A stretch of 64,000 nucleotides of DNA from Lasioglossum baleicum (taxonomy: Eukaryota; Arthropoda; Insecta; Hymenoptera; Halictidae), in assembly GCF_051020765.1 (NCBI RefSeq), contig NC_134941.1, forward strand, positions 4,774,001-4,838,000, in the 5' to 3' direction. Below the pieces are notes generated by a model, which had not been told where the DNA came from, searched no databases, and was given only the letters and a program-made list of their open reading frames with translations. The position numbers and the translations under genes were made by a program. Below are positions 40,115-52,530 of this stretch, in pieces (position 1 is the stretch's first letter; each line of letters starts with the position of its first letter).

Positions 40115-43100
40115 ACTGGCATGCCTGAACATTATGGGATCAAAGATGTAATCCTAAGGTACATAGGATTTTTAATATCCTTAGAGCTTGCAATTTCATT
40201 GTGGATTGTTTGAATCCATCTAATGAGACTGGTTTCATTAATAATGCGCATTAACAGTAACCGTACTGAAAATAAAATATGACTGGCATACATTTTCTGA
40301 AAATTACAAGACTGAATTTCTATAAAAATTTTCCGAAAGGATCGTCGTAATTTCAATAAGTATGTAAAAATTTGGTAATGGTATGGTTGTTAATTAAAAG
40401 AATTGGAGACTAATTGGCTAATAGCTCGATCACCATTTATAGTAACCTTGTTTTCGTCGCAAGCGTTATCGTTATCGACCAAAATGGTCACATCCACAAA
40501 TCTTGCCGACTCCAGCCACGCTATCGTTCCGTTAACCAATTTGTCATCTCTCCGCACAGTACTGTCATGTGAGGTACAGTCTTCTGAATCCACAATCCTG
40601 CGCATTCAACTGCGATCTAAAGTGCAGTCATCTGAACTGCGACTGCAGTCCCCAGTTCTGTGCATAGTTGACAAGTTGGTTTGCGGGACGGCACAGGAGC
40701 GAGGGGAATACTTCGCTCGCTCCACATGACCTCACCTTTGACACTTTCAAAGTACAGTATACTCGTAGTCTCTTTATCACGTAGTCCTGTTTGCAGATCT
40801 GACCGTTTCGGTAAACAACAAAAAAATCCGCTCGATAGGAGGACCGTCTATTGCATTCCAAACAATGGCGGGACTATTAGATAACGATCAGACCCGCATT
40901 CCTTCGACTAGCCAACACCTTGGCAATCCATTCCGCGGTCGCACTTCCGATTTACTCGATTTAACACTTTGATACGACTGCCTGTCGCGTACGCGTGATA
41001 TTTTTCAGCCGCAAGTAATCGGATGGAGACACGCGAACGTGATTTTGTTGTTTGTGTTCTTGCTTTATCATGCGAAAATTAACTCTTTAGCTACCGGATG
41101 CCAGTAAATAGACACTTTAATGACTGTGCTTTATCTGCAAAAGGCTTAACAATTTTCGGTTGCATAAAATATAGTTTTACGCCTTTCTAAAATAAACGTG
41201 GCTTTCTTGCAAAGTGAACGTGACCGATTCCTAATTTTTTATTGAAGCACATATTGTAATCAAAATTGTATTGGAGTAAAATAAATAATGGATTATGAAA
41301 CTAAAGGTCCCAAACTTTAGAACGAGTCCGAGATCAGTGTTTAAATATTTCTTGGATCGACTGTATATTGAAAAATTGTTCATAACTACATTTATGATTC
41401 AGAGGGGAATCAGACTAAGGGTGAATTTATAGTGGAGCAGCGAGGTGAGCTCTGTGCGGTGAAAAAAAAAGAAAAACAAAGAAAATACATATGTACTTTT
41501 TCATTAGTATGTGTCGAAATGTTGTCACGAATGCTGGTTTCTTTTCACCGCGCCGCTATCATCGATGCTCGCCGTTTCACTATAAATGCACCCTAACCCG
41601 TCAGCCAGACAGAGCCTCGCAGCATCGAATTAAAGTATTTAATAAAGGTCCACCGTTCCGGTACACACTTTCGGGGAACTGTGTGGAATCGTTCGAATAA
41701 AGTGAATCCCTGACAAAGGAACAGTAGCCCTTCCAACAAGTTCCCGAGAATCAATCATGCCCGAGTTATCATCGCTTTTCACGGTGTCCGTGAAAGAGGC
41801 GACGGAGGCGAGAGGCTTCGGGAAAAGCCTGAGTCGAATGTTCGGCCAAGTTAATCTTGGAATCTCGGTTCGATGATTCATGGCCGAGCAGAGAAGCTCG
41901 ACATCGACGGAAGCCGAGCCGTCAAAAGTGACAAAAGTTCCCAGGCAGGAAGACCGACTTATCGCGCTAATTGAAGCCCCTTTCTTAATTTAACTTAGCG
42001 AACTGTTTCGCGCGGATTACCGGGGCGAACTTTTATCCAGTCCAGGAGTGCGATCGAATTTTCATCGATGGCTCAAGGACCGCCGGGAGTCAGCATGGAA
42101 ACATTACAGTTACGAGTTAGTCATAGATACCTAAAAGCAGTGGACCGTCCAATGCAAACAGTTGCAGGGCCACGTGTATTGTGGCAAATTGCGCTCAGTT
42201 AGCCGCAAGGATTTCCCTTCGAACCGGCGCGGCTTTATCGCATCCGCGCAGCGTGCCAATTCCGGAAGAACGTGAATACTGGTTTATACTACCTTCAGTT
42301 TCTCGATAATTTCGAGAATACAACCGCGGAGTCGGTTACCTTCGTCCTCATGACATTTTTCGGGGATACAGTGTTCCCGCGATTATTGTGAGAACCTCGG
42401 GGGTATCCAGTCTCAAGTCGAGTCATATTAAAAGTAGACGAAGGTATGTGAGAGCACATGGATAAAACAACAGAATCCTATTGTCAGCTCGAACAATATT
42501 GACTCAATAATATTTTTTAACTATGAAATAGAATCCTAAGGCTTAAAAGAGAAAGTTTGAAATCATGTCGAAGAATTGATTCATTTTTGCAGCATTAGCT
42601 CGATGTGATCGTCGATTTTTAATATTTTATAGAGCAATTGGTGTTATCTTTACGAAACAAAATATTATAAATCGAGAATCACAGCGATTGCCCAGGTCTC
42701 ACCACGTGGAGGTTGCTGCGAGCGAGACCCGCCCACCCCCTTAGTATTTCTTTGTCGTCCCACTCGACGGAAAATCACAAAAATACACAATTACAAAATA
42801 CAAAAAAAATGCCTGTATATATGTGCTCTTATTTCGCCCAATGTACAAACGAAGACTAAGAAAAGCCTAATTGCAAGCCTACCCGTCCGAATACCTAATC
42901 TTCTATACTGTAGTATAAAGTTGATTTTCTCCTTGCATGTGTATGCATATGCTTTTTGAATATTTTCTGTCTTTTTATGACACTTTTGTGCATTTTTCTT
43001 ACATAATCCTTATGCATTTGCTTCTTAGAACTGTCGCACTAACGTACCAATAGACATAGTATTCTCGCACCAATGTTAATAGAAATGTTTTTCCATTAAA

Positions 43101-44809
43101 AAAGAAACTGGTTAGATTGTGAACAATTGCTAAGAAACAGGATTATTATTGTTTCATAACAGTTTCGTTTATTTGAAAAATTTCGAAAGCTTTCTCTACT
43201 GGAAATACCAATACACGTACATGATGATGAAAATTTTATAGATAACTGAGTGCTCGCTAAACCACATGATGTCAGTTGATTAGCAACGTTACCATAAGTG
43301 TCGTGCGTAATGGACAATCAATATTTTCATTGTGTTCTGACTAGCACCGCTTCGAATCGTGATGTGTCACGTGATTTTCAAACATCTGCTCATTCGATCA
43401 TCAAACTTACATAAAACTCGTCGCGAAGTACTTTCAGAACGTCCCGGAAGTGGTCGGAAAGCAAAGTGATCGTCAGCGCGACGCACAAACCTACCATTAT
43501 GGCGCGATGAGTCGACGATAATCGTTATCACCCAAGTTAAGCGGCCTACATTGAGATTGAGTCTGGCAGGGGTGCGATCTAATCGGTCGCGTTTAAGTTA
43601 ATGGGAATTTTCCCGAAGTATAAATTATCCGACTTAATCGAGTGCGCGACTGAAATTATACGTTTCGGCGTTCTCAGCGAAACATAATTTTCCGTTCTAC
43701 GAGTGTTGCAGTTAGTCATGCTGGAATCACAAATTACTTTAAAATTAGTGCTTTTGTCAGCTGTGTCACGTTATACCAAAACAGTGACGTTTTTGAACGC
43801 GAATCTCTAGTATTCTCCCAATATTAACACATTTATTTTTAATCCTTTGCGCTTGAAGCGTTCGTTATACAAACTCCTTTGGTTATCTCTGATGTCTTCA
43901 TTTTATTTAATAACAAAGTAGAGGATTACAGTCTATCGATTATAAAATCGTTGTCTGTAAGTAATTTTTATTTAACCATAGTTATCTGCATTTTCAATGA
44001 CTCGCAGCTGTATTGTTATAATTAGAACATATTTGACGATATCAGAAACTGATGGATCATTGTTAAAGTTTGCATTCTGTTGTATTTGACACATTTATCA
44101 ACACTGTAAGCGCATAAGTTATGTCTAGGGGCAACAGTTCAGTAATATACTGTTTTCAGTAGTACAACCTACCGATGGTCAGACACAAAGAATTTCCAAC
44201 GTCAAATTCATTGACACATAAAATCTATCATTATCGTTAATGGAAATATTTTTCACATTGGACATGTATGTCAACAATTACAATGGCAGACACTGTGTTT
44301 GATCGAATAATGTTTGCCGGGAGTAGTGCTATAGAAGGAACTAAATAAAAATATAACAACCAATTATCAAGTTCGATCACTGTCAAGTTGCTTTCCCGAA
44401 TAGAAAAGAAAGTGAGTCATAAAGTTCCTTGAAGTACTTCACGCAAGCCGATTTTTAAATAAAGCTTCCCCTCGCTCGAGGCATCTGGCAGCTTTTCGGT
44501 TGCCCAGGTTCCGTGCTGCTAACGTGTAATGAAAATATGTTATGTTTCTCGCTTTTGTGGTGCCAACATTGTACATTTAAATTGCCTCGTTTCCAGTCAT
44601 TTACATAAGCGCTATTCCCTGTGAGCAATCAGAAACACTAAATGCCTAACCTGTGAAAAATGAAAGCACCGGAGCTCGGCCAGTGGAGCAACATGGACTT
44701 AAAGTGTCATGAGGACTGAGACGATAAAAAACTACTTTCGGCACTTCTTCTTAACGCATATTTGTCCTTCGTGTGTATTAACACAGTTTTCGTGGTTCTG
44801 AATAACAAT
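40115..44809. other. intronic sequence with CpG-rich candidate regulatory blocks
   Basis: CpG-rich stretches at 41560-42440 and 43440-43700 carry no supported exon; frames are short and occur on both strands. 42680-42750 is a small GC-rich patch (GGTCTCACCACGTGG onward) within AT-rich sequence. Everything else is AT-rich. Confidence 0.45.
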
Positions 44810-45475
44810 TTCATTTTAATTTTTAATTAATTCTCACTTACGCAATTGAATTACATTGTATTTCAATTATTGTATTTCAATCATAATTCAAACCTTTCAA
44901 TTAATTCAATTACTACGTATTTTAATCAGATGTGTAATTGAAATAGAATATAATTAAAATACAGATCTCCAAATTATAACCCAGAACTTTGACGAAGTGC
45001 GATATATTTTTCTGTTTTTCTTTCATATACTTGTTTGCTGTCTGTGCGGCGTAGTTTCTATATTCCTCGTCCCCGTTCATAATACGTAACGCTATTTCAT
45101 GTTTATGGTTGAAATTTAAAAAATGTGTAACGCTAAAGTTATTTCTGTGCAGATAATATAAATTTAAAAATAATAAATTCCTTCTGTTTGAAACCTTCAC
45201 ACGGATTTTTCAACCTATTACTTCATTATTCTTTAATTTTAATTTAATTACATCGTAATTCGTAATTGATGTATTTTATACAAAGTATTTTATAATTGTA
45301 CTGTAATTGCAATTTAATTACAATGTATTTTATAATTGTACGCAATTACAATTACGAATTACATTCTAATTAATTGAATGAAGATCTGAATTATAAATTA
45401 CAATATAAGTGAATTACGATGTAATTCAAGTACTTTGTAATTATAATTCCTGGAGTAATTCAATTGTGATTCTGC
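44810..45475. repeat. AATTAC/GTAATT self-complementary repeat cluster
   Basis: Two sub-blocks (44810-44960 and 45235-45475) are built from AATTAC, GTAATT, AATTGTA and CAATTA words. TTACAATGTATTTTATAATTG and near copies recur in both orientations, so the region can fold extensively. It is rich in TAATTA-type homeodomain core sites, but these are expected from the word composition. Confidence 0.65.
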
Positions 45476-46094
45476 ACAACTCTGTGTCTCAGGCACTGAC
45501 AAATATTTTATGGCTAAGGAATATATCTTATTTAATTTCCGCGTAGCAAGTGTTGTCGTCATGATGGATCGAAGGAGACGAATGGTACAGATAGAAATAC
45601 TGCTGCTACTCTTTCTTATAAGCACAAATGAGAGAAAAGTGATAACGAAGCTTGTCCGACAGAATTCTAAACCAAACAGTTATTTATATATAATTGATAT
45701 ATTGATAAATATAGTTGATAAATATAGTGTATCGATAAGATATCGATAATCATGTCGTTCAATGCATCTCTAACTTAATATCAAAAGAGTTATTCTATTC
45801 TTTTCGACTCATTAAAATTATCCAAGGAAGAAATGCACTTTCATTTGATCAGCATGAAGATCCGCAGTCTACTGATCATGAACATTTCCCCAGTGGCGCC
45901 AATAGAGTGCAGAGGTTAACTCCTTTCATGGCAACGCCGAAAAATCTCCATATGAAATGTAGAACTTTCGCAGCTGACAAATCGCCAGCAATAAAGTGAC
46001 TCTCGCGAGCCCGGTCACGAAACAAATCATGAGGCAAGAGGGTCCGGACCTGTTCCGCAAGCAAATGACGCGAGGATTGCCCGAAGTGGAGCAC
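45476..46094. other. intronic sequence with repeat-derived parts
   Basis: The short frame 45510-45749 (containing MMDRRRRMVQIEILLLLF) overlaps similarity to 4970-5030, so it may be a fossil of a repeat. TTGATAAATATAG is repeated twice in tandem at 45702-45727. A dispersed-repeat copy (45811-45878) is listed separately. No gene is supported. Confidence 0.4.
45811..45878 (+). repeat. dispersed repeat, copy 6 with upstream block
   Basis: ATTAAAATTATCCAAGGAAG followed by AAATGCACTT (45811-45840) precedes GCATGAAGATCCGCAG and TCTACTGATCATG (45852-45878). This is the most compact two-block copy. Confidence 0.8.
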
Positions 46095-46154
46095 AGAAAT
46101 AAAACTAAAAGAGAAGAAGAAAAAAGGGAATAGAAAGGAGGAAAAAAGGAAACA
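46095..46154 (+). repeat. polypurine tract
   Basis: Nearly unbroken A/G for about 60 bases (AGAGAAGAAGAAAAAAGGG and onward). It makes the long chance frames on the - strand of this neighbourhood. Confidence 0.8.
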
Positions 46155-46169
46155 AATTCTTCGACGAGC

Positions 46170-46900
46170 AGCGACACGCGCGTTGTACGCCAATTGTCAG
46201 GCGATTTTGTATCGTTCGCAAAGTAACGATCGAAATTCTCGTGCAGCTTAATCGAATCAAGGCGACGTTTCCCGCAGTACAGCAATCAGCAATCCGATTT
46301 TCCCGGCATTTGTCCGTGCGCCGTTCGCAGAAGCAATTTTCCATGGCAGAGAAAAGAGGAGGACAGCCGCCATCGCCGCGCCGGCCGGGAAAAGTCCGTG
46401 TTGCCGGACGGGAACAGAGAAAGGGAACGTGAAGTCGAAGCGACACGGCATGTTCACGTTTTACGGTCACGGGCCATGGTAATTGTTTTTTTATTGAACG
46501 TTGCGTTTCTCGCCAAGTCAACCGGCCACCGCCACCCCTTCGAACCAACCCCGCGCTCGCATAAAGGCCCGCAGAACTGACTGACCGGGCCAGGCTAACT
46601 GACTGACGGTGCCATTCCGCGGACATCGGGAGCGCGGCTCGTTGATTTCGGCAAACGCCCACCGCAAATTAGCTGTAAAACCAGTTGCTTTCATGTCAAA
46701 TTGACAATCTCGCTTCCGCGTTTACGACGCGCTCGCTCTGCGTTTTATGAACGCGCGATTTATTTTTCCGCCTCCTCGCACCGCGTGTTTCTGCGTAGCT
46801 AATCTCTTCTGTTTTAACGGCTTTGTTATTGCCCGCAATTTCCGCGAGATTTTTTGAAAAAAAATCTAGAGCGACGGTCAAAGCGACTTATTGAACAGTT
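46170..46900. promoter_or_regulatory. CpG-rich block, candidate regulatory sequence
   Basis: The richest GC segment in this half (GCCATCGCCGCGCCGGCCGG and similar). Overlapping frames are open on both strands, the longest 46105-46662 on the - strand (185 residues), arginine- and cysteine-rich without domain features. That is typical of shadows in GC-rich DNA. I cannot exclude a promoter or non-coding exon. Confidence 0.25.
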
Positions 46901-48199
46901 AATTATTCGGAACGAGAGCTTCCTGTTGCAATCTTTATGCAAGCAAAGAGAACATTTCAATCAAGTCAAAATAACTTATTTAGTAATAAGTTGCTTTTGT
47001 AACAAAGTTTCGTTTACCCAATAGATTCTTATAAAAATAAATCGCCAACTTTGATAGAAAGATCACCCATTTATGATCGGCATATTCAAGGTATTAAATT
47101 AAGTATACGGAGGTGTGACAATAAATAAATAAATAAAATAATGACGTACCTTTTTGCGTAAAATATCGAGATGTTCGTTAAACGAAGATCTTTAGGATTA
47201 CTTAGGGACTGAACACGTTAAAAATCGGAATGAATGTTGATAGCGGAAATTGAGCTACAAGCGATAAAATGAATTACATTTTTTATGGGTAAATTTACCT
47301 CGCAGACTTATAGGTATGAAACAAACAACGTAAATGTCGTTTCCCTTCGTCCCGAGAGACACGACATGAAAAAAGATCAGTTTAAGATAAGAATATACCG
47401 CGGCAGCCATAATTAGAGACTGCAGAAGACATAGTATCCGTAATTAACTTGAACACGCAAATATCTCACCTGCGTTTTTTCTACGACGGACCGTAAAAAT
47501 AAACCGGGGGAAAAACCTGCCAATGACCTCATTCCGCCGGACACTCGTATCGTGTTTTATCCCCCTTTGCATACGCACGCTCATTTGCATAGATTATTCC
47601 CTTAAAGCTTTATTTGCCCGATGTCAGGTCGCGTCTAGTTTTATTACACCACAAATTTTCACTGAGCGTCGGCTTTCTGCGGCGAGAAAAAGGAGAGAAA
47701 CATGAAAACCATCAGCCAGGTAACTCTGGAACTGTTGAATTTATATTGAAACTTTGCAAGGCATTTCAAGTAGTTACCAATAAACCGAAACGAACCACGG
47801 CGGGCATTCAAAATAAATTTTAATCTACGATACTATACTTTCTTGCAGCGGAGATGAAAAAATCTTGTGCCAGTTTCTCCGAAAAGAACGAATACCATTT
47901 ACAGTTTTCCTAATGTAACGGTGAATGTGATGAGCTTGTATTAATTATCGTGAATGTGTTCCTTAATGGAAATTATGTATTATTAATACTGGAAGTACCG
48001 TGTGCTAAACGCAACACATATACTGAATGACCGATAACTGGTGCTACAACCAAAAAGGGGGGTCAGTATAATATTATCCCTTTTCCTGGTTTGAAAAGCT
48101 TGGCGCTTACAAGTAATAGAAACGCCTAAGAAGATAAACCTTTCTGTAAGAATTAGAGATAGTTAGTGATAAGTTGGATAATCGAGTCAGTATCGTCGT
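46901..48199. other. unannotated intronic sequence
   Basis: Mostly AT-rich; nothing recognised. The frames 47523-47705 and 47614-47823 show no domain. Confidence 0.5.
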
Positions 48200-48720
48200 C
48201 GTGTAACCGAAATGCAATTATAATCGTAGGCATAAAATTACAGCGAAGTCGTATCGGGCAACTGACGATCAGTAACGGGTCATTTCGTTAACGACCGTCG
48301 ATCAGCGACATTCTACGGTAAATGCATCGCAGATCGATCACGTCGGTAATGAATTTCGAAATTCGGCCACAGCTGGGTAATTAAAAATCACCCTTATGCA
48401 TCTGGGTCGCGGCTCGATTAACTGAATTCCGATCGGTTCATTGATTTTCTATTTTTCCGTGGCACTCCGGCGCGGCGCGGCGTGGCGCCACGCCGCGGAC
48501 GAGTGTTTGGTTTAATCGAGATGAAACGGAGGTATCGGTTGATCGCCTCGGTAAATAAATCGTTGCTCATTGCACGCATCGTCGGAACAGATTGGTTTGG
48601 CTGTACTCCAACAATAGTTGACGTCGACGACATTGATCTTCGCCGCATTCAGATTAGGGGTGAGGGCCGATCCGGCATTGCCACGTTATTTTACACTTGG
48701 TCATAACCAATTACCCAAGT
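48200..48720. promoter_or_regulatory. CpG-rich block with long palindrome, candidate regulatory sequence
   Basis: Rich in CGAT, TCGT and GCG words between AT-rich flanks. Frames on both strands (48418-48648 - and 48482-48706 +) overlap the palindrome and have no recognised domain. The call rests on composition only. Confidence 0.25.
48476..48497. other. 22-bp perfect GC palindrome
   Basis: Centred on CGTGGCGCCACG (48481-48492) and extended by CGCGG on the left and CCGCG on the right. All 22 bases pair. Confidence 0.85.
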
Positions 48721-48786
48721 TGAAAATTATTTCGTAAACAACGCACATTATTCAATTTACCCAACGCGCATTATTCATCTCTTAAA

Positions 48787-48798
48787 GGGGGGGGGGGG
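48787..48798 (+). repeat. G homopolymer run (12 bases)
   Basis: Twelve consecutive G after CTTAAA. Run length is prone to sequencing or assembly error. Confidence 0.85.
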
Positions 48799-51082
48799 CC
48801 TTCATGTTTCTCTACTGCTGCTATCAACCTCAAAATTTTTAAAAATGTTGTACCATACCAGTTGTACATTTGAGTCAAAGAGAATTTTGAAATCTTAAAT
48901 AGAAAACATTGTGCAACTCTATCAGATGCATTTTTGTACAATTTTTCCATTATCGATTCATACGTAGGAGCATTTTGTGAGCATTTTGCTCCATTTGTAC
49001 CATTCGAAAAATTGTTATAAGTCTACATTGCGATTCCAGATAACAGTAAGGAAATTTTAAAGGATGCAATTTTTTTTACCTTAAAAACTTGTCGATAGAA
49101 ATGTTAAAAATTGTGATTGAAATAAAAATTTGAAGCCAGCAAGTCACCATTTTATTAAGTTCCATCTCTTGAAGAAATTATTGAGCTAATTCTGCAACCA
49201 TTATTACGATTATCTTTTGCACATTGTTATTCAAACTAAACGAATAAATTATATAGCTGAACATAACAAGCCATTTCGAAAATACTTCTTTATTTGCGGA
49301 GACATCACACCATCGGGAAGATGAATAATTGCCCAGCCTGATATAATACGTGCTGTCGTGCGTCGTAGATCATATCCGCCCTATAATCAAAATTTATTGA
49401 AAGTAATCCCGTTATTCAGTGGAACTCGTAAATCAAATGTCTCTTGTTCCTTTCTCTTCCAGCAAGTTAACATTGGGATCCTAATTTGATACCGTTACGA
49501 ACAGTTTATTAAATGTTGAAACTTTTCTAATATAAAGCCTGGCATCTTGCGGAAGTTCTCTCTACAAGATAAATTAAATTATAATTATTCCCTTTCAACA
49601 ATTTCCTTTCACATATTTCTGTTGGGAGCTCATATCCAAGTATTACGATAAATTAACGTAGTTATTCAGATTCTGCAAAATGTAAAGTTACCATTAACTT
49701 TTATAAATATATGATTATATGAATGATTCTTCTATACTCCATGTATTAATGTGTAATATTTTTGTGTTATACTACTTTGAATAGTCCAGTGGTATAATTT
49801 ATGAATCAGTAAAGTATTTTTTCCGATATAAAATTATTTTAGAGAGAAAATATTTTTACTATTTCAAATATATTATATTTATGATAAACATCGTGTTTCT
49901 ATTAAACAATAAAGTATGGACATTTACAGAGTCCTTAAGTAATTTATTATAAACTGAAAATCGCAGAAGCAAATTTTTAAATTTTTAATATTCTGTACTT
50001 GTACTTCAAATGGACAGATGGAAATTAAGATTTTTGCTCGTGCTTTCCCAGTTAAGCTCACAGCTTCGTGGAATCAGAATATACCGAGCCGGATGTGCTA
50101 ATCTTAATGGATCATCGATGACAGGGATAATGAGGAATCAGCTCTTGCCTACGTCTCGCAGTGAAAATTCGCGACGCTTGACACGCCATGGTACATAACA
50201 TGACACAGATTTCCGTTTAACGTCTCGGCCCGAGTGCCGGTCTAACCAGTTTCACGTCACAAGATTCGTTAGGCAGGCAACGCGCGGCTTTATTGACAAT
50301 TTTAACAGAAATTTCGGTGGAACCCAGGGTAGGAAGTGTGTGTACATCGTATTCGTGAGTAATGAGAGAAGCGAGACAAGATTAGAACGATATCTCGGCA
50401 ACTTAATCCCGGGGACCACAATTTCCCCTTTAAGCTCGCCACTGCTCATCGGATAAAGTTGACACAATTAACGGGTAGACACAGTTAAGAGGTCCTCGAG
50501 CGTGCGGATGTGCCTCTTTTAGATTGCTTATTTCCGAGACAAGACGGGAGAGATACCGTTTCAACGATAGAGTCGATCAGACTCAATATCTATAACAGCA
50601 TCGATGTCCTGCCCTATGTCATTCACACCTTCGATCTATAATACGTACATTATCTGATAATTCCATGTGTGATGCCGTCTTTCGACGATAATCTTCCTAA
50701 TAATTGACTAAATTTTAATTGCTTCATGGTTTGGACGTGCTAAATACGAATATGACTTTTCTTTTGTGCAGAAATCATAAGATCCCGAGATATTCCCAGA
50801 AAACCTTTTTAAATTGTTAAAAATTGTTCCTTGCGATCGTTTCCATCTTTCAGCAAGTGTGATTTTATCCGTCTTTAACTAGCATTATTTTCTGGGGCAC
50901 GTCTCGTGTTGTCCATCCACATTGTTTTTAAATATTTGTAGCTCGATATATTTATAACCACGCTTTTTAATATTAAGATTACAACGGGACGAAGTAATTA
51001 TTTAAATAAGTTAGAAAAATATTGATTCTCTTAACAGAAATGCTGTTGTTGAAAATATTAACTAAGCTACGAATGTCTACTT

Positions 51083-51193
51083 ATGAAAATTATTGAAGGA
51101 AGAAGTGCATGTTCATCTGACTTCCACTTCTAACGATCTATTTAGAATATTTTTACGTATGCATAAAATATTCGCAGTCTACTAATAATAAAG
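51083..51193 (+). repeat. dispersed repeat, copy 7 with upstream block
   Basis: ATGAAAATTATTGAAGGAAG and then AAGTGCATGTTCATCTGA begin the copy. The core GCATAAAATATTCGCAG and TCTACTAATAATAAAG lies at 51161-51193. The spacing between the blocks is longer than in copy 6. Confidence 0.8.
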
Positions 51194-52153
51194 TAGTAGC
51201 ATTAAAATCTAGCGGGCAATGTTATGAAAAATTCAAACAAAAGAGATCGTCCATGTCATATTTATTAGCATAATCTGAATTGTACGTGTATAATGAAAAT
51301 CTTGTTTCCAGTTCAACGAACGATTTGTTTGTCGCATGATTGTTTAAGGAGCGGGATGGTATTTGTAAACGGCCAGCTAACTATACAGTTTGATTAATCT
51401 GTGCGATAGATTGAATCACATTTCGTTCATTCTATATTTTAATCTCCGAGGGCTTAGTTGGCTAAATGGAGGATACTGTTGATGAATCGTTGCGGCGGTT
51501 GCAACGCTATGATTGCAATGCCAATGCTAGAATTATTAATGTTTCTGAGCATTGGAACTACTGCCAATATATTGGGTACGTTTCATTTTATTAGTTAACC
51601 ATGAAACGTTGCGGTTAACCTCGCATTAAACGCGACAGATCTATAACTGTGTGTGCTGCGTAATGCGACCTTAAAGATGTATGGTGCAAATTTAGTGGTG
51701 CATTGTTCCATAAAATCGAAGACATGTCTCTGAACGACAATAATTTTATATTAAAATCAATATCAGGGAAATATTATTGCAGCAATAGTGCCGTGCGAAT
51801 TGTTAGGTAATGAATTGTTACAGTAACATTGAATGAAATCCATCAAATGTTAAATAAATGAATGTTGCATTGGAGACATTGCTATAAACAGAACTAAGAC
51901 TCGCTAAATACTACTAATTTTAATTAATAAAGATGAATGAAAACCAAAAGTGACACAAAAAACAACTTCTGAAAGTAATTACTAGATTGCGTAACTTTAT
52001 GCAAAATGAAAATATTCTGCATCGATTTTAAAAAGCAGTGGTTCAATAAAAATTAATATCATGCCTCCATCATTTTGATACATTGAAAACGACATAACAA
52101 CATTCCTAGGTTTTTATCTTTTACTATTTTATATTTTCAACCAATTTTCTCAT

Positions 52154-52180
52154 GAATGCATAAAAATCCGCAGTCCAACA
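52154..52180 (+). repeat. dispersed repeat core, copy 8
   Basis: It contains GAATGCATAAAAATCCGCAG followed by TCCAACA. It matches the left part of the consensus well; the right part has decayed. Confidence 0.65.
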
Positions 52181-52519
52181 TTCATCTTTTCTATTACCCT
52201 TTCCCAACAATCTAACAACTTCCCCCATTGTTGACAGACGGTGGTTCTGAGATAATTGAACGGTGCATGTGCGGATCTTGGAAAATGGAAAATCTCTCTG
52301 TGAAGGTGGGGGCAATGATGTATATAGGCTCTAATCTAGAGTGATGGGGTTTAGGAATCATAAGGATCAGTATAGTCAGATTAAAGTCTGAAGACGTCAC
52401 AGCTAGGGTAAGTTTCAAAGATGAACAAAGTTTGTTTCACGAGTAAGTCAAGGGTGAAATCATTGGATTCGACGAGTTTGGTATGTTTGAATTGAGTGGA
52501 AGGCTGAACATTTCAAATG

Positions 52520-52530
52520 CCCCCCCCCCC
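52520..52530 (+). repeat. C homopolymer run (11 bases)
   Basis: Eleven consecutive C between AAATG and TAGC. Length uncertain for technical reasons. Confidence 0.8.

Noticed and set aside
46105..46662. 185-residue reverse-strand open frame
   Set aside because: Lies in GC-rich DNA with other frames open on both strands, ends in a polypurine-derived FFLLSIPFF run, has no domain and no splice context.
51450..51520. GGCTTAGTTGGCTAAATGGAGG as a tRNA gene start
   Set aside because: No B box or cloverleaf pairing follows.
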